Counted from the first letter of the stretch, positions 1 through 11,589 are shown. The stretch: DNA of 64,000 nt from Nocardioides sp. Root190 (GCF_001428565.1 NZ_LMIA01000009.1:517358-581357), one strand, 5' to 3'. Notes: a model not told the origin generated them from the sequence alone. Numbers and translations: made by a program.

Positions 1-136
1 GCTTCTCGGTCAGGCCCCGGAAGTCGCCGGTCCCGTCGGCGTTGGCGTCGCGGAACGAGCGCACGAGCACCTCGTAGAAGACCGCTGTCCGGAACCAGTC
101 CGGCTGGTCGTTCAGCACCACGGACTCCGTGCTCAT
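1..136 (-). CDS. treS: Trehalose synthase (maltose alpha-D-glucosyltransferase), N-terminal fragment
   Basis: Only the first 45 codons are in the window; the gene runs off the left edge. The visible residues contain DWFRTAVFYEVLVRSF and DGTGDFRGLTEK, the usual opening of the GH13 barrel of TreS, which interconverts maltose and trehalose in the cytoplasm. In the GlgE pathway TreS supplies maltose, which a maltokinase turns into maltose 1-phosphate for GlgE. The ATG at 136-134 shares one base with the TGA of glgE (138-136), so the two are probably co-transcribed and translationally coupled. Family assignment rests on a short segment; an oligo-1,6-glucosidase-like GH13 enzyme is the alternative, but the glgE partner favours TreS. 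Confidence 0.85.
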   Translation of the reverse strand, partial: MSTESVVLNDQPDWFRTAVFYEVLVRSFRDANADGTGDFRGLTEK

Positions 137-2145
137 CAGTTCCCCCTCACGCTCAGGATGTGCGCCGGCTGCGTCGGATCCAGCCGGACGTAGTTGTCCT
201 CACGCCACGTCCAGTCGCCGCCGGTCAGCTCGTCGTGGACCTGGTACGACGTCGCGGGCGGCAGCCCGAGTGCAGCGAGGTCGAGGTGGATCATCGTCTC
301 GCGCGCCTGGTGCGGATCGAGGTTGACGACGACGATCACGCGGTCCTGGCCCCCGTCGGGCAGGTCGGCGAGCTTCGAGAAGCACACGATGTGCTCGGAG
401 TCGGTCGGATGGACCGTCAGGTTGCGCAGCAGCTGCAGCGCCGGGTGCGCGCGCCGGATCTCGTTCAGCCGCGTGAGGTACGCCGTGAGGTCGGCGCCGA
501 CCGTGCCGGGAGCCGTGCTGGCCGTCCAGTCCCGGCGCCGCACCTGGTACTTCTCGGAGTCGAGGTACTCCTCGCTGCCCGGGCGCACCGCGACGTGCTC
601 GCCGAGCTCGTAGCCGGAGTACACGCCCCAGGTGGGGGAGCCGGCGGCAGCGAGGACGGCACGCAGCTTGAACGCCGCCGGGCCGCCGTACTGCAGGAAC
701 TCGTGGAGGATGTCGGGGGTGTTGACGAAGAAGTTCGGCCGCATCCGGTGCGCGGACTCCTCACTCACCTCCCGCAGGTAATCCTCGATGTCGACCTTGT
801 CGGTGCGCCAGGTGAAGTACGTGTAGGACTGGTGGAAGCCGACCGCACCGAGGGTCTGCATCATCGGTGGCTTCGTGAACGCCTCCGCGAGGAACAGGAC
901 GTCCGGGTCGGTGCGACGCACCTCGGCCAGCAGCCACTGCCAGAACGCCACCGGCTTCGTGTGGGGGTTGTCCACGCGGAAGATCCGCACCCCGTGCGCC
1001 ATCCAGTGCCGCACCACCCGCAGCACCTCGGTCGCGAGGCTGTCGGGGTGCTCGTAGGGGTGCGCGTCGAAGTTGACCGGGTAGATGTCCTGGTACTTCT
1101 TCGGCGGGTTCTCGGCGTAGGCGATCGAGCCGTCGGCCCGGGTGGTGAACCACTCCGGGTGCTCGGCGACCCACGGGTGGTCCGGCGCCGCTTGCAGGGC
1201 GAGGTCCAGTGCCACCTCGAGGTCGAGCTCGCGGGCCGCGGCGACGAAGGCGTCGAAGTCGTCGATGGTGCCGAGGTCGGGGTGGACGGCGTCGTGCCCG
1301 CCGTGCCGGCTCCCGATCGCCCACGGGGATCCGTCCCAGTCGGCCGGGATCGGTTCGCCCTCGGCCACCACGGCGTTGTTCGGGCCCTTGCGGTTGACCT
1401 CGCCGATCGGGTGGATCGGCGGGAGGTAGACCACGTCGAAGCCCATCGCGGCGATGGCGGGAAGTCGTTCGACCGAGCCTGCGAAGTCGCCCTCCGAGCG
1501 CGGGAAGAACTCGTACCAGCTGCCGAACAGGGCGCGGGAGCGGTCGACGAACACGGGGTACGGGCCCTCGGTGCTCAGCAGGTCACGCAGGGGGTGGGCG
1601 TCCAGGACCGCCTGCAGCTCAGGGGACTCGAGCTGCGCCAGGCGGGCCTCGGCGGGCCGCTTGGTGTCCTTGGCCGCCTTGATCGCGGCCTTGAGGACGG
1701 CGACGTCGTCCTTGTGCTGCCGGGCGCGGCCCAGCTGGTCGACGGTGCGCTGCAGCAGCAGGACGCCCTCGCTGAACATCAGCTCGGTGTCGATGTCGGC
1801 GCGGATCTTGATGCCCGCGGCGTGCTGCCAGGTGGCCACCGGGTCGGACCATGCCTGCACCTCGAAGGACCAGGCGCCGGGGACGTCCGGGGTCACCCAG
1901 GCGTCGTACCGGTCCACGCTGTGCCGGTCGCTCGCCGCGGTCGCGGCCATCCGGACGGGTGGGCGTCTCTTCCCGTCCGGCGCGACGAGGACCACCTCCG
2001 CGCCGAGGCGATCGTGTCCCTCCCGGAACACGGTCGCGCTCACGGGGAAGGGCTCACCCACACTTGCCTTCGTGGGGAGCCGTCCCTGGGCCGAGCCGGC
2101 GTCGAGCACCGGCCTCACGTCGATCACGGGGATGCGTCCGACCAT
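136..2145 (-). CDS. glgE: Alpha-1,4-glucan:maltose-1-phosphate maltosyltransferase GlgE
   Basis: 669 aa, close to the 675-701 aa of characterised GlgE proteins. GlgE extends alpha-1,4-glucans using maltose 1-phosphate. The N-terminal domain (about 1-115) opens with VGRIPVIDVRPVLD, typical of the family, followed by the helical insert and the GH13 barrel. In the barrel, Asp392 in RIFRVDNPHTKP is the expected nucleophile and Glu421 in FLAEAFTKP the expected acid/base; the spacing of 29 matches, from memory, the Streptomyces enzyme. VYLPPIHPIG lies near 240. The gene leads treS with a one-base overlap. The start ATG at 2145 lies 6 nt after TAGGTT (2157-2152), so the message is probably leaderless. 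With glgP and glgX nearby this forms a glucan synthesis and breakdown cluster. Confidence 0.95.
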   Translation of the reverse strand: MVGRIPVIDVRPVLDAGSAQGRLPTKASVGEPFPVSATVFREGHDRLGAEVVLVAPDGKRRPPVRMAATAASDRHSVDRYDAWVTPDVPGAWSFEVQAWSDPVATWQHAAGIKIRADIDTELMFSEGVLLLQRTVDQLGRARQHKDDVAVLKAAIKAAKDTKRPAEARLAQLESPELQAVLDAHPLRDLLSTEGPYPVFVDRSRALFGSWYEFFPRSEGDFAGSVERLPAIAAMGFDVVYLPPIHPIGEVNRKGPNNAVVAEGEPIPADWDGSPWAIGSRHGGHDAVHPDLGTIDDFDAFVAAARELDLEVALDLALQAAPDHPWVAEHPEWFTTRADGSIAYAENPPKKYQDIYPVNFDAHPYEHPDSLATEVLRVVRHWMAHGVRIFRVDNPHTKPVAFWQWLLAEVRRTDPDVLFLAEAFTKPPMMQTLGAVGFHQSYTYFTWRTDKVDIEDYLREVSEESAHRMRPNFFVNTPDILHEFLQYGGPAAFKLRAVLAAAGSPTWGVYSGYELGEHVAVRPGSEEYLDSEKYQVRRRDWTASTAPGTVGADLTAYLTRLNEIRRAHPALQLLRNLTVHPTDSEHIVCFSKLADLPDGGQDRVIVVVNLDPHQARETMIHLDLAALGLPPATSYQVHDELTGGDWTWREDNYVRLDPTQPAHILSVRGN

Positions 2146-2151
2146 GGGTCG

Positions 2152-2157
2152 AACCTA
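2152..2157 (-). promoter_or_regulatory. Predicted -10 of leaderless glgE promoter
   Basis: TAGGTT, 6 nt before the glgE ATG. It fits the TANNNT hexamer seen before many starts in this window. No convincing -35 was identified. Confidence 0.4.
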
Positions 2158-2180
2158 TCGGTTGCGTCTAATCGACCCCG

Positions 2181-3413
2181 TCAGTGCGCCAGGTCCCACA
2201 CGTCCACGAGCTCGCCTGCCGGCAGCGGCGCGTCGCCCGGAGGGACGTCGATCAGGGCGTCCGCACCGGCGAACCAGCCGAGGAAGCCGGAGCCCGGCGG
2301 ACCCCAGGGGGTCACGGTGCCGGCCGCACGATCCAGGCGTGCGCGCCGCCACTGCCGCTTGCCGCCGAGCGGGATCAGCGCCTCGGTGAGGGCGGCCCGC
2401 ACGACCGGTCGGTGCGGGTGCGGGTGTCCGTGGGCAGCGCGCAGGGCGGGCCGCACGAAGACCTCGTACGACGCCAGCGCACTCACCGGGTTCCCGGGAA
2501 GGCACACGACGGGAGTGCCCGCGACCAGCCCGGAGCCCTGGGGCATGCCCGGCTGCATCGCGACCTTCACGAACTCGACCCCGCGGGGGCCGAGGCCGTC
2601 CTTGACCACTTCGTAGGCGCCGGCGCTGACCCCGCCCGAGGTGAGCACGAGGTCGATGTCGCCACCGCTGATCTCGGCGTCGAGCAGCGCGAGGAAGCTC
2701 GGGACGTCGTCGGCGACCCAGAGCTTGCGGACCGCTTCGGCGCCGGCCTCCTCGACGGCGGCGGCGAGCAGGAACCCGTTGGCGTCGCGGATCTGGCCGG
2801 AGCCGGGCACGGGGTTATCGGCGAGCTCGGAGCCGGTCGAGACGACGAGCACGCGTGGCCGGCGACGGCAGGTGACCTCGTCGATGCCGAGCGCACCCAG
2901 CACCCCGATCTGGGCCGGACCCAGCACCGCTCCGACGCCGAGCACCTCCTGCCCGACGGCGAGATCGCCACCGGCCGGGCGGACGAAGGAGCCGAGCGCA
3001 CGAGAGGCGTTGATCGTCACGGTCCCGGTGCCCCCGTCGGTCACCTCCACCTCGACGACCGCGTCGGCGCCGCGGGGCACCGGTGCCCCCGTCATGATCC
3101 GCTGCGCCGTCCCGGACGCGAGATCCCCGACGGGAGCGCCGGCGGGGATGTCGCCGGCGACGGGCAACCGGACCGGCGTGCGTTCCGACGCGCTCGCGAT
3201 GTCGGCGGCGCGCACGGCGTAGCCGTCCATGCCCGAGTTGTCGAAGGAGGGCAGCTGCTCCGGGGAGAGGACCGCCTCGGCGAGCACGCGGCCCCGTGCG
3301 TCGGTGATCGGCACCTGTTCGGCCGGCCAACCGTTCGGGCCGTCGGGCCGGGCGAGCAGGGCAGCGATGTGGCTCTGGTGCTCGGCGACCGAGCGGAGGG
3401 GTGGCGTGCTCAT
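2181..3413 (-). CDS. moeA: Molybdopterin molybdotransferase MoeA
   Basis: 410 aa, the usual MoeA length. MoeA inserts molybdate into adenylylated molybdopterin, the last step of molybdenum cofactor synthesis. Family motifs are all present: FDNSGMDGYAV at 57-67, STGSEL at 192-197, TSGGVSAG at 258-265 and LPGNPVSAL at 305-313. The upstream in-frame extension (to 3497) is low-complexity and lacks family similarity, so I take the ATG at 3413, which follows TAGGCT (3426-3421) by 7 nt and is probably leaderless. The gene stands alone: no other cofactor gene is adjacent, and its start diverges from glgP. It lies 35 bp upstream of glgE on the same strand, so read-through into glgE is possible. Confidence 0.93.
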   Translation of the reverse strand: MSTPPLRSVAEHQSHIAALLARPDGPNGWPAEQVPITDARGRVLAEAVLSPEQLPSFDNSGMDGYAVRAADIASASERTPVRLPVAGDIPAGAPVGDLASGTAQRIMTGAPVPRGADAVVEVEVTDGGTGTVTINASRALGSFVRPAGGDLAVGQEVLGVGAVLGPAQIGVLGALGIDEVTCRRRPRVLVVSTGSELADNPVPGSGQIRDANGFLLAAAVEEAGAEAVRKLWVADDVPSFLALLDAEISGGDIDLVLTSGGVSAGAYEVVKDGLGPRGVEFVKVAMQPGMPQGSGLVAGTPVVCLPGNPVSALASYEVFVRPALRAAHGHPHPHRPVVRAALTEALIPLGGKRQWRRARLDRAAGTVTPWGPPGSGFLGWFAGADALIDVPPGDAPLPAGELVDVWDLAH

Positions 3414-3420
3414 CGTCGCC

Positions 3421-3426
3421 AGCCTA
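3421..3426 (-). promoter_or_regulatory. Predicted -10 of leaderless moeA promoter
   Basis: TAGGCT, 7 nt before the moeA ATG. It supports the internal start at 3413 over the longer frame. Confidence 0.4.
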
Positions 3427-3572
3427 TGCGGGTGCCTGCGGCGGCGGCCCGAAAAAGCCCCGGGGCGGGTGAGGAAGCCCCCATGGCTCCGCCTCACCCG
3501 CCCAGTGCCACTCCAACGCGGTCGGGGCGGGGGCGTTACGGCTGCGGGACCGAGGTTCTTTCGCCGCGGGCC

Positions 3573-3603
3573 CTTGGAACGTTCAAGTTGGACCGGTTAA
3601 CGT
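3573..3603 (+). promoter_or_regulatory. Predicted glgP promoter with near-palindrome over the -35
   Basis: TTGGAA (3574-3579), 18 nt, TAACGT (3598-3603), then 6 nt to the glgP ATG, implying a leaderless transcript. The -35 lies in the near-palindrome CTTGGAACGTTCAAG (3573-3587), whose core GAACGTTC is a perfect 8-bp palindrome and could be an operator. The 196-bp space between moeA and glgP holds nothing else that I recognise. Confidence 0.4.
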
Positions 3604-3609
3604 CGACCC

Positions 3610-6200
3610 ATGCGTGCGATCCGGAGGTTCACGGTCCGCCCCGTCCTGCCCGACGCGCTCTCTGCACTCGGAGAGCTCGCCGCCAACCTGCGCTGGTCGT
3701 GGCACCCACCCACCCAGGAACTGTTCGCCGAGATCGATCCCGATCTCTGGCAGGGCGTCGGTCACGACCCACTCCGACTGCTCGGCGAGGTGCCGGCGCA
3801 GCGGTGGGCCGAGCTGGCCGCCGACGAGGCGTACGTCGCGCGGGTCGCAGCAGTGCGGGCCGACCTGACGACGTACCTGACGGGGGAGCGGTGGTTCCAG
3901 CGCGCCAGTGCGGCGAACCCCGACGCGACGTGGCCGACCTCGATCGCCTACTTCTCGCCCGAGTACGGCATCACCGCCGTCCTCCCGCAGTACTCCGGAG
4001 GGCTCGGCATCCTGGCCGGCGACCACCTCAAGGCGGCCAGCGACCTCGGTGCGCCGATCGTCGGCGTCGGCCTGCTGTACCGGCACGGCTACTTCAAGCA
4101 GGCGCTCTCGCACGAGGGCTGGCAGCAGGAGAGCTACCCCGTCCTCGACCCCGACGGCCTGCCCCTGTCGCTGCTCCACGAGGCCGACGGAACCCGGGCG
4201 ACGGTCCAGATCCGGATGCCCGACGGTCCCGACCTCCTGGCGCGGATCTGGGTGGCGTCGGTGGGACGGGTCCCGCTGCTCCTGCTCGACACCGACGTCG
4301 AGGAGAACCCGCAGCAGTACCGCCTCGTCACCGATCGCCTGTACGGCGGCAACACCGAGCACCGGCTGCGCCAGGAGCTCCTGCTCGGCGTCGGCGGCGT
4401 GCGTGCGCTGCGGGCCTACTCGCGCATCACCGGTGCCCCGGCGCCGGAGGTCTTCCACACCAACGAGGGCCACGCCGGCTTCCTCGGGATCGAGCGGATC
4501 CGCGAGCTCACGACCGGTGAGCAGGGCGAGGACGTCGACTTCGCGACCGCCCTCGAGATCGGCCGTACGTCGACGGTCTTCACCACCCACACGCCTGTCC
4601 CGGCCGGCATCGACCGGTTCCCGCGCACCCTCGTCGAGCAGTACCTCGGTGACCAGGGCGCGACTCCGGGCGTGCCCGTCGAGCAGGTGCTCGCGCTGGG
4701 TGCGGAGGACTACGAGGGCGGCGACCCCGGCGTCTTCAACATGGCGATCATGGGTTTTCGGCTGGCGCAGCGCGCCAACGGCGTCTCGAAGCTCCACGGG
4801 CACGTCAGCCGCGGCATGTTCAACGGCCTCTGGCCGGCGTTCGACGAGGCCGAGGTGCCGATCACCTCGATCACCAACGGCGTGCACGCGCCGACCTGGG
4901 TGGCCCCCGAGGTCCTCGCGCTCGCGACCGCGCAGGGCGCGGACCACGAGGGCGACGACACCGAGGCCTTCTGGGCCGCCTTCGCCACGGTGCCCGGCAC
5001 CGAGGTGTGGCAGACCAAGCGGGCACTGCGCGAACGCCTCGTCACCGACGCCCGGCGCCGGCTGCGCCGCTCGTGGGAGAAGCGCGGCGCCGCCCCGGCG
5101 GAGCTGGGCTGGATCGACGACGCCCTCGACCCCGATGTGCTCACGATCGGGTTCGCCCGCCGGGTGCCGTCGTACAAGCGCCTGACGCTGATGCTGCGCG
5201 ACCCCGAGCGCCTCAAGGCCCTGCTCCTGCACCCCGAGCGCCCGGTCCAGCTGGTCGTCGCCGGCAAGTCGCACCCCGCCGACGACGGTGGCAAGCGGCT
5301 GATCCAGGAGCTGGTCCGCTTCGCCGACGCCGAGGACGTGCGTCACCGCATCGTCTTTCTGCCCAACTACGACATCGCCCTCGCGCTGCCGCTCTACCCC
5401 GGCTGCGACGTGTGGCTCAACAACCCGCTGCGGCCCTACGAGGCCTGCGGCACCTCCGGCATGAAGGCCTCGCTCAACGGTGGCCTCAACCTGTCGATCC
5501 TCGACGGCTGGTGGGACGAGTGGTACGAGCCGGAGTTCGGCTGGCCGATCCCGTCGGCCGACGGTCTCGAGGACTACTCCGACAAGCGTGACGACCTCGA
5601 GGCCTCCGCGCTCTACGACCTCATCGAGTCCGAGGTCGCGCCCCGCTTCTACGACGTGGACGGCGACGGCGTGCCGACCCGCTGGGTCGAGATGCTGCGC
5701 CACACCTGGGGATCGCTCGGTCCGAAGGTGCTGGCGACGCGGATGGTGCGCGACTACATCGACAAGCTCTACGCACCCGCCGCCGCCAACTCCCGCGCGC
5801 TCGCCGCGACCGACGACGGCGCGCGCGACCTGGCGTCGTGGAAGGCCCGCGTGCGCGATGCCTGGCACGGAGTACGCGTCGAGCACGTCGAGGCGGCCGG
5901 TGTCAGTGACGCCGCCGAGGTCGGTGCGCGGCTGGGCGTCCACTCCTACGTCGCGCTCGGAGACCTCGCGCCCGGCGACGTCCAGGTCCAGCTCGTCCAC
6001 GGACGCGTCGACGCCGAGGACGACCTCGTCGAGTCCACCGTCACCACGCTCGACCTCGTCGAGTCGTACGACGGCGGGCGGCACCGCTATGACGGCGCGA
6101 TCGAGCTCGACCGTCCGGGTCCTTTCGGCTACACCGTGCGGGTCCTGCCCACGCATCCGCTGCTGGTCGCGCCGGCCGAGCTGGGGGTCGTCGCGCTCGC

Positions 6201-6204
<4 letters not shown>
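3610..6204 (+). CDS. glgP: Alpha-glucan phosphorylase (GT35)
   Basis: 864 aa, the long actinobacterial form with an N-terminal extension before the phosphorylase core. It releases glucose 1-phosphate from the non-reducing ends of alpha-1,4-glucan. The opening PVLPDALSALGELAANLRWSWHP is the DUF3417 region common in this subfamily (about 8-110). The pyridoxal-phosphate lysine is expected at K619 in CGTSGMKASLNGG; FHTNEGHAGF near 285 and ITNGVHAPTW near 420 are further conserved blocks. The ATG at 3610 is supported by the promoter 6 nt upstream. Its TAG stop is inside the palindrome CTAG, which also encodes the stop of the convergent glgX, so the two genes overlap tail to tail by four bases. Confidence 0.95.
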
Positions 6205-8327
<2,123 letters not shown>

Positions 8328-8446
8328 TGTGCCGTGCGGCCAGCGCGACATGCCCAAGACGGGGGTTCAGGTGACCGCGGAGGTCCGGGCGCGGCACAAT
8401 GCGGGGCGGGGAGCGAGACGGCTCTCCGTTCGACGAGAGGGAGCAG

Positions 8447-9232
8447 ATGACCAGCGAGTTCGTTCGCCTGGAGGTCGCCGACGGAGTCGGCACGATCCGA
8501 CTGGACCGCGCCAAGGCGATGAACGCCATCAGCATCCAGGTCCAGGACGAGCTCCGGCTCGCGGCGGCGGAGGCGACCGACCGCTCCGACGTCCGCGCCG
8601 TCGTGGTCTGGGGAGGCGAGAAGGTCTTCGCCGCCGGCAACGACGTCAAGGAGATGGCCGACATGTCCTACACGGACATGGTCGACCGGGTCGAGAAGCT
8701 GCAGGGCGCCGTCAACGCGATCGCCCGCATCCCCAAGCCGGTCGTCGCGGCCGTCAACGGCTACGCACTCGGCGGCGGCTGCGAGCTCGCGCTGGCCGCC
8801 GACCTCCGCTTCGCTGCGGACAACGCCGTGCTCGGCCAGCCCGAGATCCTGCTGGGCATCATCCCCGGTGCCGGCGGCACCCAGCGCCTGCCGCGGCTGG
8901 TCGGTCCGAGCAAGGCCAAGGACCTGCTCTTCAGCGGTCGCTTCGTGAAGGCCGAGGAGGCGCTGGCGATCGGTCTGGTCGACCGCGTGTTGCCCGCCGC
9001 CGACGTCTACTCCGAGGCCGTCGCCTGGGCCTCCCGTTTCGCCACCGCGGCTCCGTACGCGCTGCGGGCGATCAAGGAATCGGTCGACCGCGGGCTCGAG
9101 GTCGATCTCGAGACCGGTCTGCAGATCGAGCGGCAGCACTTCTCGGCGGTGTTCGCGACCCAGGACAGCAGGACCGGCATGCAGTCGTTCATCGAGAACG
9201 GCCCGGGCAAGGCCACCTTCGAAGGACGATGA
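8447..9232 (+). CDS. Enoyl-CoA hydratase (crotonase family)
   Basis: 261 aa. It is predicted to hydrate 2-enoyl-CoA in fatty acid or amino acid oxidation. The oxyanion-hole segment FAAGNDVKEM is at 61-70 and GGGCELALAADLRFA at 109-123. Both catalytic acids of true hydratases are present: Glu113 (in GCELA) and Glu133 (in GQPEILLGIIPGAGG). The frame is open upstream to 8399, but the ATG at 8447 has a purine-rich GAGAGGGAG 8 nt before it and fits the family start. The next gene overlaps it by four bases (ATGA). Downstream etfBA would take electrons from acyl-CoA dehydrogenases, which fits a beta-oxidation role. Substrate chain length cannot be read from the sequence. Confidence 0.88.
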   Translation: MTSEFVRLEVADGVGTIRLDRAKAMNAISIQVQDELRLAAAEATDRSDVRAVVVWGGEKVFAAGNDVKEMADMSYTDMVDRVEKLQGAVNAIARIPKPVVAAVNGYALGGGCELALAADLRFAADNAVLGQPEILLGIIPGAGGTQRLPRLVGPSKAKDLLFSGRFVKAEEALAIGLVDRVLPAADVYSEAVAWASRFATAAPYALRAIKESVDRGLEVDLETGLQIERQHFSAVFATQDSRTGMQSFIENGPGKATFEGR

Positions 9233-9609
9233 GCGAGATGGCGGACGACGAGAAGACCGTGACGGCCTCCGAGGACGTCGGGTCGCACGCTGGGTCGCGC
9301 AGCCTCGCGCTCGCGCGGCTGCGTGACACGGCAGGCCGGGTGGCCTGGATCATCTGCGTCACGCTCGCCCTGGTGCTCGCCGCGGCCGCCTTCACGTTCG
9401 CCCTCGAGGCCAACGAGGACAACGGGCTGGTGCAGCTGGTCCGGGATCTCGGCAGCACCTTCGACCTGGGCTTCTTCGACCTCGACAACCCGGTCAAGGC
9501 CTTCGAGAACCCCAACGGCGAGGTCAAGACCGCGCTGTTCAACTACGGGCTCGCCTCAGTCGTCTACCTCGTGCTCGGGCGGATCCTCGAGCGCGTGATC
9601 CGGCCCTGA
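9229..9609 (+). CDS. Small membrane protein of unknown function
   Basis: 126 aa. The start ATG overlaps the stop of the enoyl-CoA hydratase gene (ATGA), so it is almost certainly co-translated with it. An acidic N-terminus of about 25 residues precedes an arginine-rich helix and one clear membrane segment near 40-60 (WIICVTLALVLAAAAFTFAL). A second hydrophobic stretch near 107-120 (LASVVYLVLGRIL) ends in an Arg-rich tail. A polar middle section carries FDLGFFDLDNPVKAF. I do not recognise a named domain. A second in-frame ATG at 9238 is possible. The coupling to a CoA-pathway gene is the only functional hint. Confidence 0.75.
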   Translation: MSEMADDEKTVTASEDVGSHAGSRSLALARLRDTAGRVAWIICVTLALVLAAAAFTFALEANEDNGLVQLVRDLGSTFDLGFFDLDNPVKAFENPNGEVKTALFNYGLASVVYLVLGRILERVIRP

Positions 9610-9693
9610 TCCGGTCCTGGTCGGGTCCTGCCGGGTCTCGTCGGTGTGACCGAGTCCACTGAGACGCGGTTCCCGCTGTCGGTGACCGGGCGG

Positions 9694-9699
9694 TAACCT
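9694..9699 (+). promoter_or_regulatory. Possible -10 of the etfBA promoter
   Basis: TAACCT at 9694-9699, with TTCCCG (9670-9675) 18 nt upstream as a weak -35. It would give a leader of roughly 90 nt that contains the small ORF at 9763. Confidence 0.25.
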
Positions 9700-9762
9700 G
9701 CAAGACGCTGTCCGGCAACGGACTTTGTTGCTCCCTGCCCCGAGGACGGGGGAGGGCTCACG

Positions 9763-9798
9763 ATGCACAGGAAGGGGCCGGTCCGGCCACAACCATGA
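9763..9798 (+). CDS. Putative 11-codon leader ORF coupled to etfB
   Basis: ATG at 9763 opens an 11-codon frame (MHRKGPVRPQP) whose TGA (9796-9798) overlaps the etfB ATG (9795-9797) in the sequence ATGA. A strong Shine-Dalgarno-like GGGGGAGGG sits 6 nt before this ATG, whereas etfB itself has only AGGAAGGGG about 17 nt away, too far for normal use. The simplest reading is that ribosomes enter at the leader ORF and restart on etfB. The short palindrome GGCCGGTCCGGCC (9776-9788) lies inside it. This is an inference from layout; a peptide function is not implied. Confidence 0.4.
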   Translation: MHRKGPVRPQP

Positions 9799-10595
9799 CT
9801 CTCTCCAACATTGTCGTTCTTGTGAAGTACGTTCCCGACGCGACCGGTGACCGCAAGTTCGAGGGGGACAACACCGTCGACCGTGTCGGCGTCGATGGCC
9901 TCCTCTCCGAGCTCGACGAGTACGCCGTCGAGCAGGCTCTCCAGATCAAGGAGAAGCGCGCCGACGAGGAGATCACCGTCACCGCGCTGACCGTCGGCCC
10001 GGCTGCGGCCGAGGCTGCCGTGCGCAAGGCCCTGCAGATGGGCGCCGACAAGGCCGTCCACGTCCAGGACGACGCGATCGCCGGCTCGGATGCCGCGGCG
10101 ACGTCGCTGGTGCTCGCCAAGGCGATCGAGAAGATCGGTGTCCCCGAGCTCATCGTCGGTGGCCTCGCGTCGACCGACGGTGGCATGAGCGTCGTCCCGG
10201 CGATGCTCGCCGAGCGCCTCAACCTGCCCCAGGTGACGCTGGCCGCAGTGGTCGAGACCCAGGGTGACCAGGTCCGCATCAAGCGCGACGGCGACACCGC
10301 GACCGAGGTCATCGGTGGCACGCTGCCGCTGGTGCTGTCGGTCACCGATCAGTCGGGCGAGGCCCGCTACCCGTCGTTCAAGGGCATCATGGCCGCGAAG
10401 AAGAAGCCGCTGGAGGCCCTCACGCTGGCCGACATCGGTGTCGACGCGTCCGAGGTCGGCCTCGAGGCTGCCTGGACCAAGGTCGAGGACACCGCTGCCC
10501 GCCCGCCGCGCACTGCCGGCGAGATCGTCAAGGACGAGGACGGGTCGGGCGCCACGGCGCTGGTCGAGTTCCTCGCGTCCAAGAAGTTCATCTGA
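9795..10595 (+). CDS. etfB: Electron transfer flavoprotein beta subunit
   Basis: 266 aa. EtfB binds AMP and, with EtfA, shuttles electrons from acyl-CoA dehydrogenases to the quinone pool through ETF dehydrogenase. The N-terminus NIVVLVKYVPDATGDRKF is characteristic, and the ETF domain runs through VEQALQIKEK, VRKALQMGADKAVHV and LIVGGLASTDGGMSVVPAMLAERL. It is followed 13 nt later by etfA and both are clearly one operon. Translation may be coupled to the leader ORF at 9763. The upstream enoyl-CoA hydratase gene is separated by 185 nt that include a possible promoter. Confidence 0.95.
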   Translation: MTLSNIVVLVKYVPDATGDRKFEGDNTVDRVGVDGLLSELDEYAVEQALQIKEKRADEEITVTALTVGPAAAEAAVRKALQMGADKAVHVQDDAIAGSDAAATSLVLAKAIEKIGVPELIVGGLASTDGGMSVVPAMLAERLNLPQVTLAAVVETQGDQVRIKRDGDTATEVIGGTLPLVLSVTDQSGEARYPSFKGIMAAKKKPLEALTLADIGVDASEVGLEAAWTKVEDTAARPPRTAGEIVKDEDGSGATALVEFLASKKFI

Positions 10596-10608
10596 GGAGC
10601 GTTGAGGA

Positions 10609-11571
10609 ATGTCTGAAGTTCTGGTTCTCGTCGACCACGTCGACGGTGCTGTCCGCAAGCCCACCTACGAGCTCCTGGCGATCGCCAAGCGCATCGGTTC
10701 GCCGTCGGCCGTCTTCATCGGCGGTGCCGACAAGGCCGCTGCCGTCGCTGACGCGGTGAAGGGCTACGGCGCCGACAAGGTCTACGTCGTCGACGACACG
10801 GAGATCAAGGGCTACCTGGTGGCCCCCAAGGCCGAGGTGCTGCAGCAGCTCGCCGAGAAGACCTCGCCGGCCGCGATCCTGATCCCGGCCTCGGCCGAGG
10901 GCAAGGAGATCGCCGGTCGTCTCTCGATCAAGCTCTCCTCCGGCCTCATCACCGACGCCGTGGACGTCAAGGTCGAGGGCGACGACATCGTCACGACCCA
11001 GTCGGTGTTCGCCGGCAACTTCACCGTCGACGCCAAGGTCACCAAGGGCACGCCGATCATCGCGGTCAAGCCCAATGCTGCTGCTCCCGAGCAGGGCGAC
11101 GGCGCCGGTGAGGTCGAGGAGTTCGCCGCGACCATCTCCGACGCGGCGAAGACCGCGCAGATCGTTGCCGCGCAGCCGCGTCAGGCGACCGGTCGTCCCG
11201 AGCTCACCGAGGCCGCCATCGTGGTCTCCGGTGGCCGTGGCACCGGCGGCGACTTCGACGCCGTCGAGGGTCTCGCGGACGCGCTCGGCGCAGCCGTCGG
11301 TGCCTCGCGTGCCGCCGTCGACTCCGGCTGGAAGCCGCACACCTTCCAGGTCGGCCAGACCGGCAAGGTCGTCTCGCCGCAGCTGTACGTCGCGAACGGC
11401 ATCTCCGGTGCGATCCAGCACCGCGCCGGCATGCAGACCTCGAAGACGATCGTCGCGGTCAACAAGGACGAGGAGGCCCCGATCTTCGAGCTCGTCGACT
11501 TCGGTGTCGTGGGTGACCTCCACGCCGTCCTCCCGGCCGTCACCGAGCAGATCAACACCCGCAAGGGCTGA
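10609..11571 (+). CDS. etfA: Electron transfer flavoprotein alpha subunit
   Basis: 320 aa. EtfA carries the FAD of the heterodimeric electron carrier. The N-terminal nucleotide-binding-like domain (1-180) is followed by the FAD domain with [12 protein letters not shown] near 205 and [11 protein letters not shown] near 229. The ETF-alpha signature begins [13 protein letters not shown] at 262 and continues with [12 protein letters not shown]. The start ATG has GAGG 4 nt upstream (TTGAGGAATG). A strong hairpin beginning 18 nt after the stop ends the etfBA operon. Confidence 0.96.
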   Translation: MSEVLVLVDHVDGAVRKPTYELLAIAKRIGSPSAVFIGGADKAAAVADAVKGYGADKVYVVDDTEIKGYLVAPKAEVLQQLAEKTSPAAILIPASAEGKEIAGRLSIKLSSGLITDAVDVKVEGDDIVTTQSVFAGNFTVDAKVTKGTPIIAVKPNAAAPEQGDGAGEVEEFAATISDAAKTAQIVAAQPRQATGRPELTEAAIVVSGGRGTGGDFDAVEGLADALGAAVGASRAAVDSGWKPHTFQVGQTGKVVSPQLYVANGISGAIQHRAGMQTSKTIVAVNKDEEAPIFELVDFGVVGDLHAVLPAVTEQINTRKG

Positions 11572-11589
11572 TTCGGCCGACAGCATCAC

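Noticed and set aside
160..2616. 818-codon open frame on the plus strand across glgE and moeA
   Set aside because: Antisense shadow of two clear genes in high-G+C sequence; low-complexity Arg/Val-rich translation without domains.
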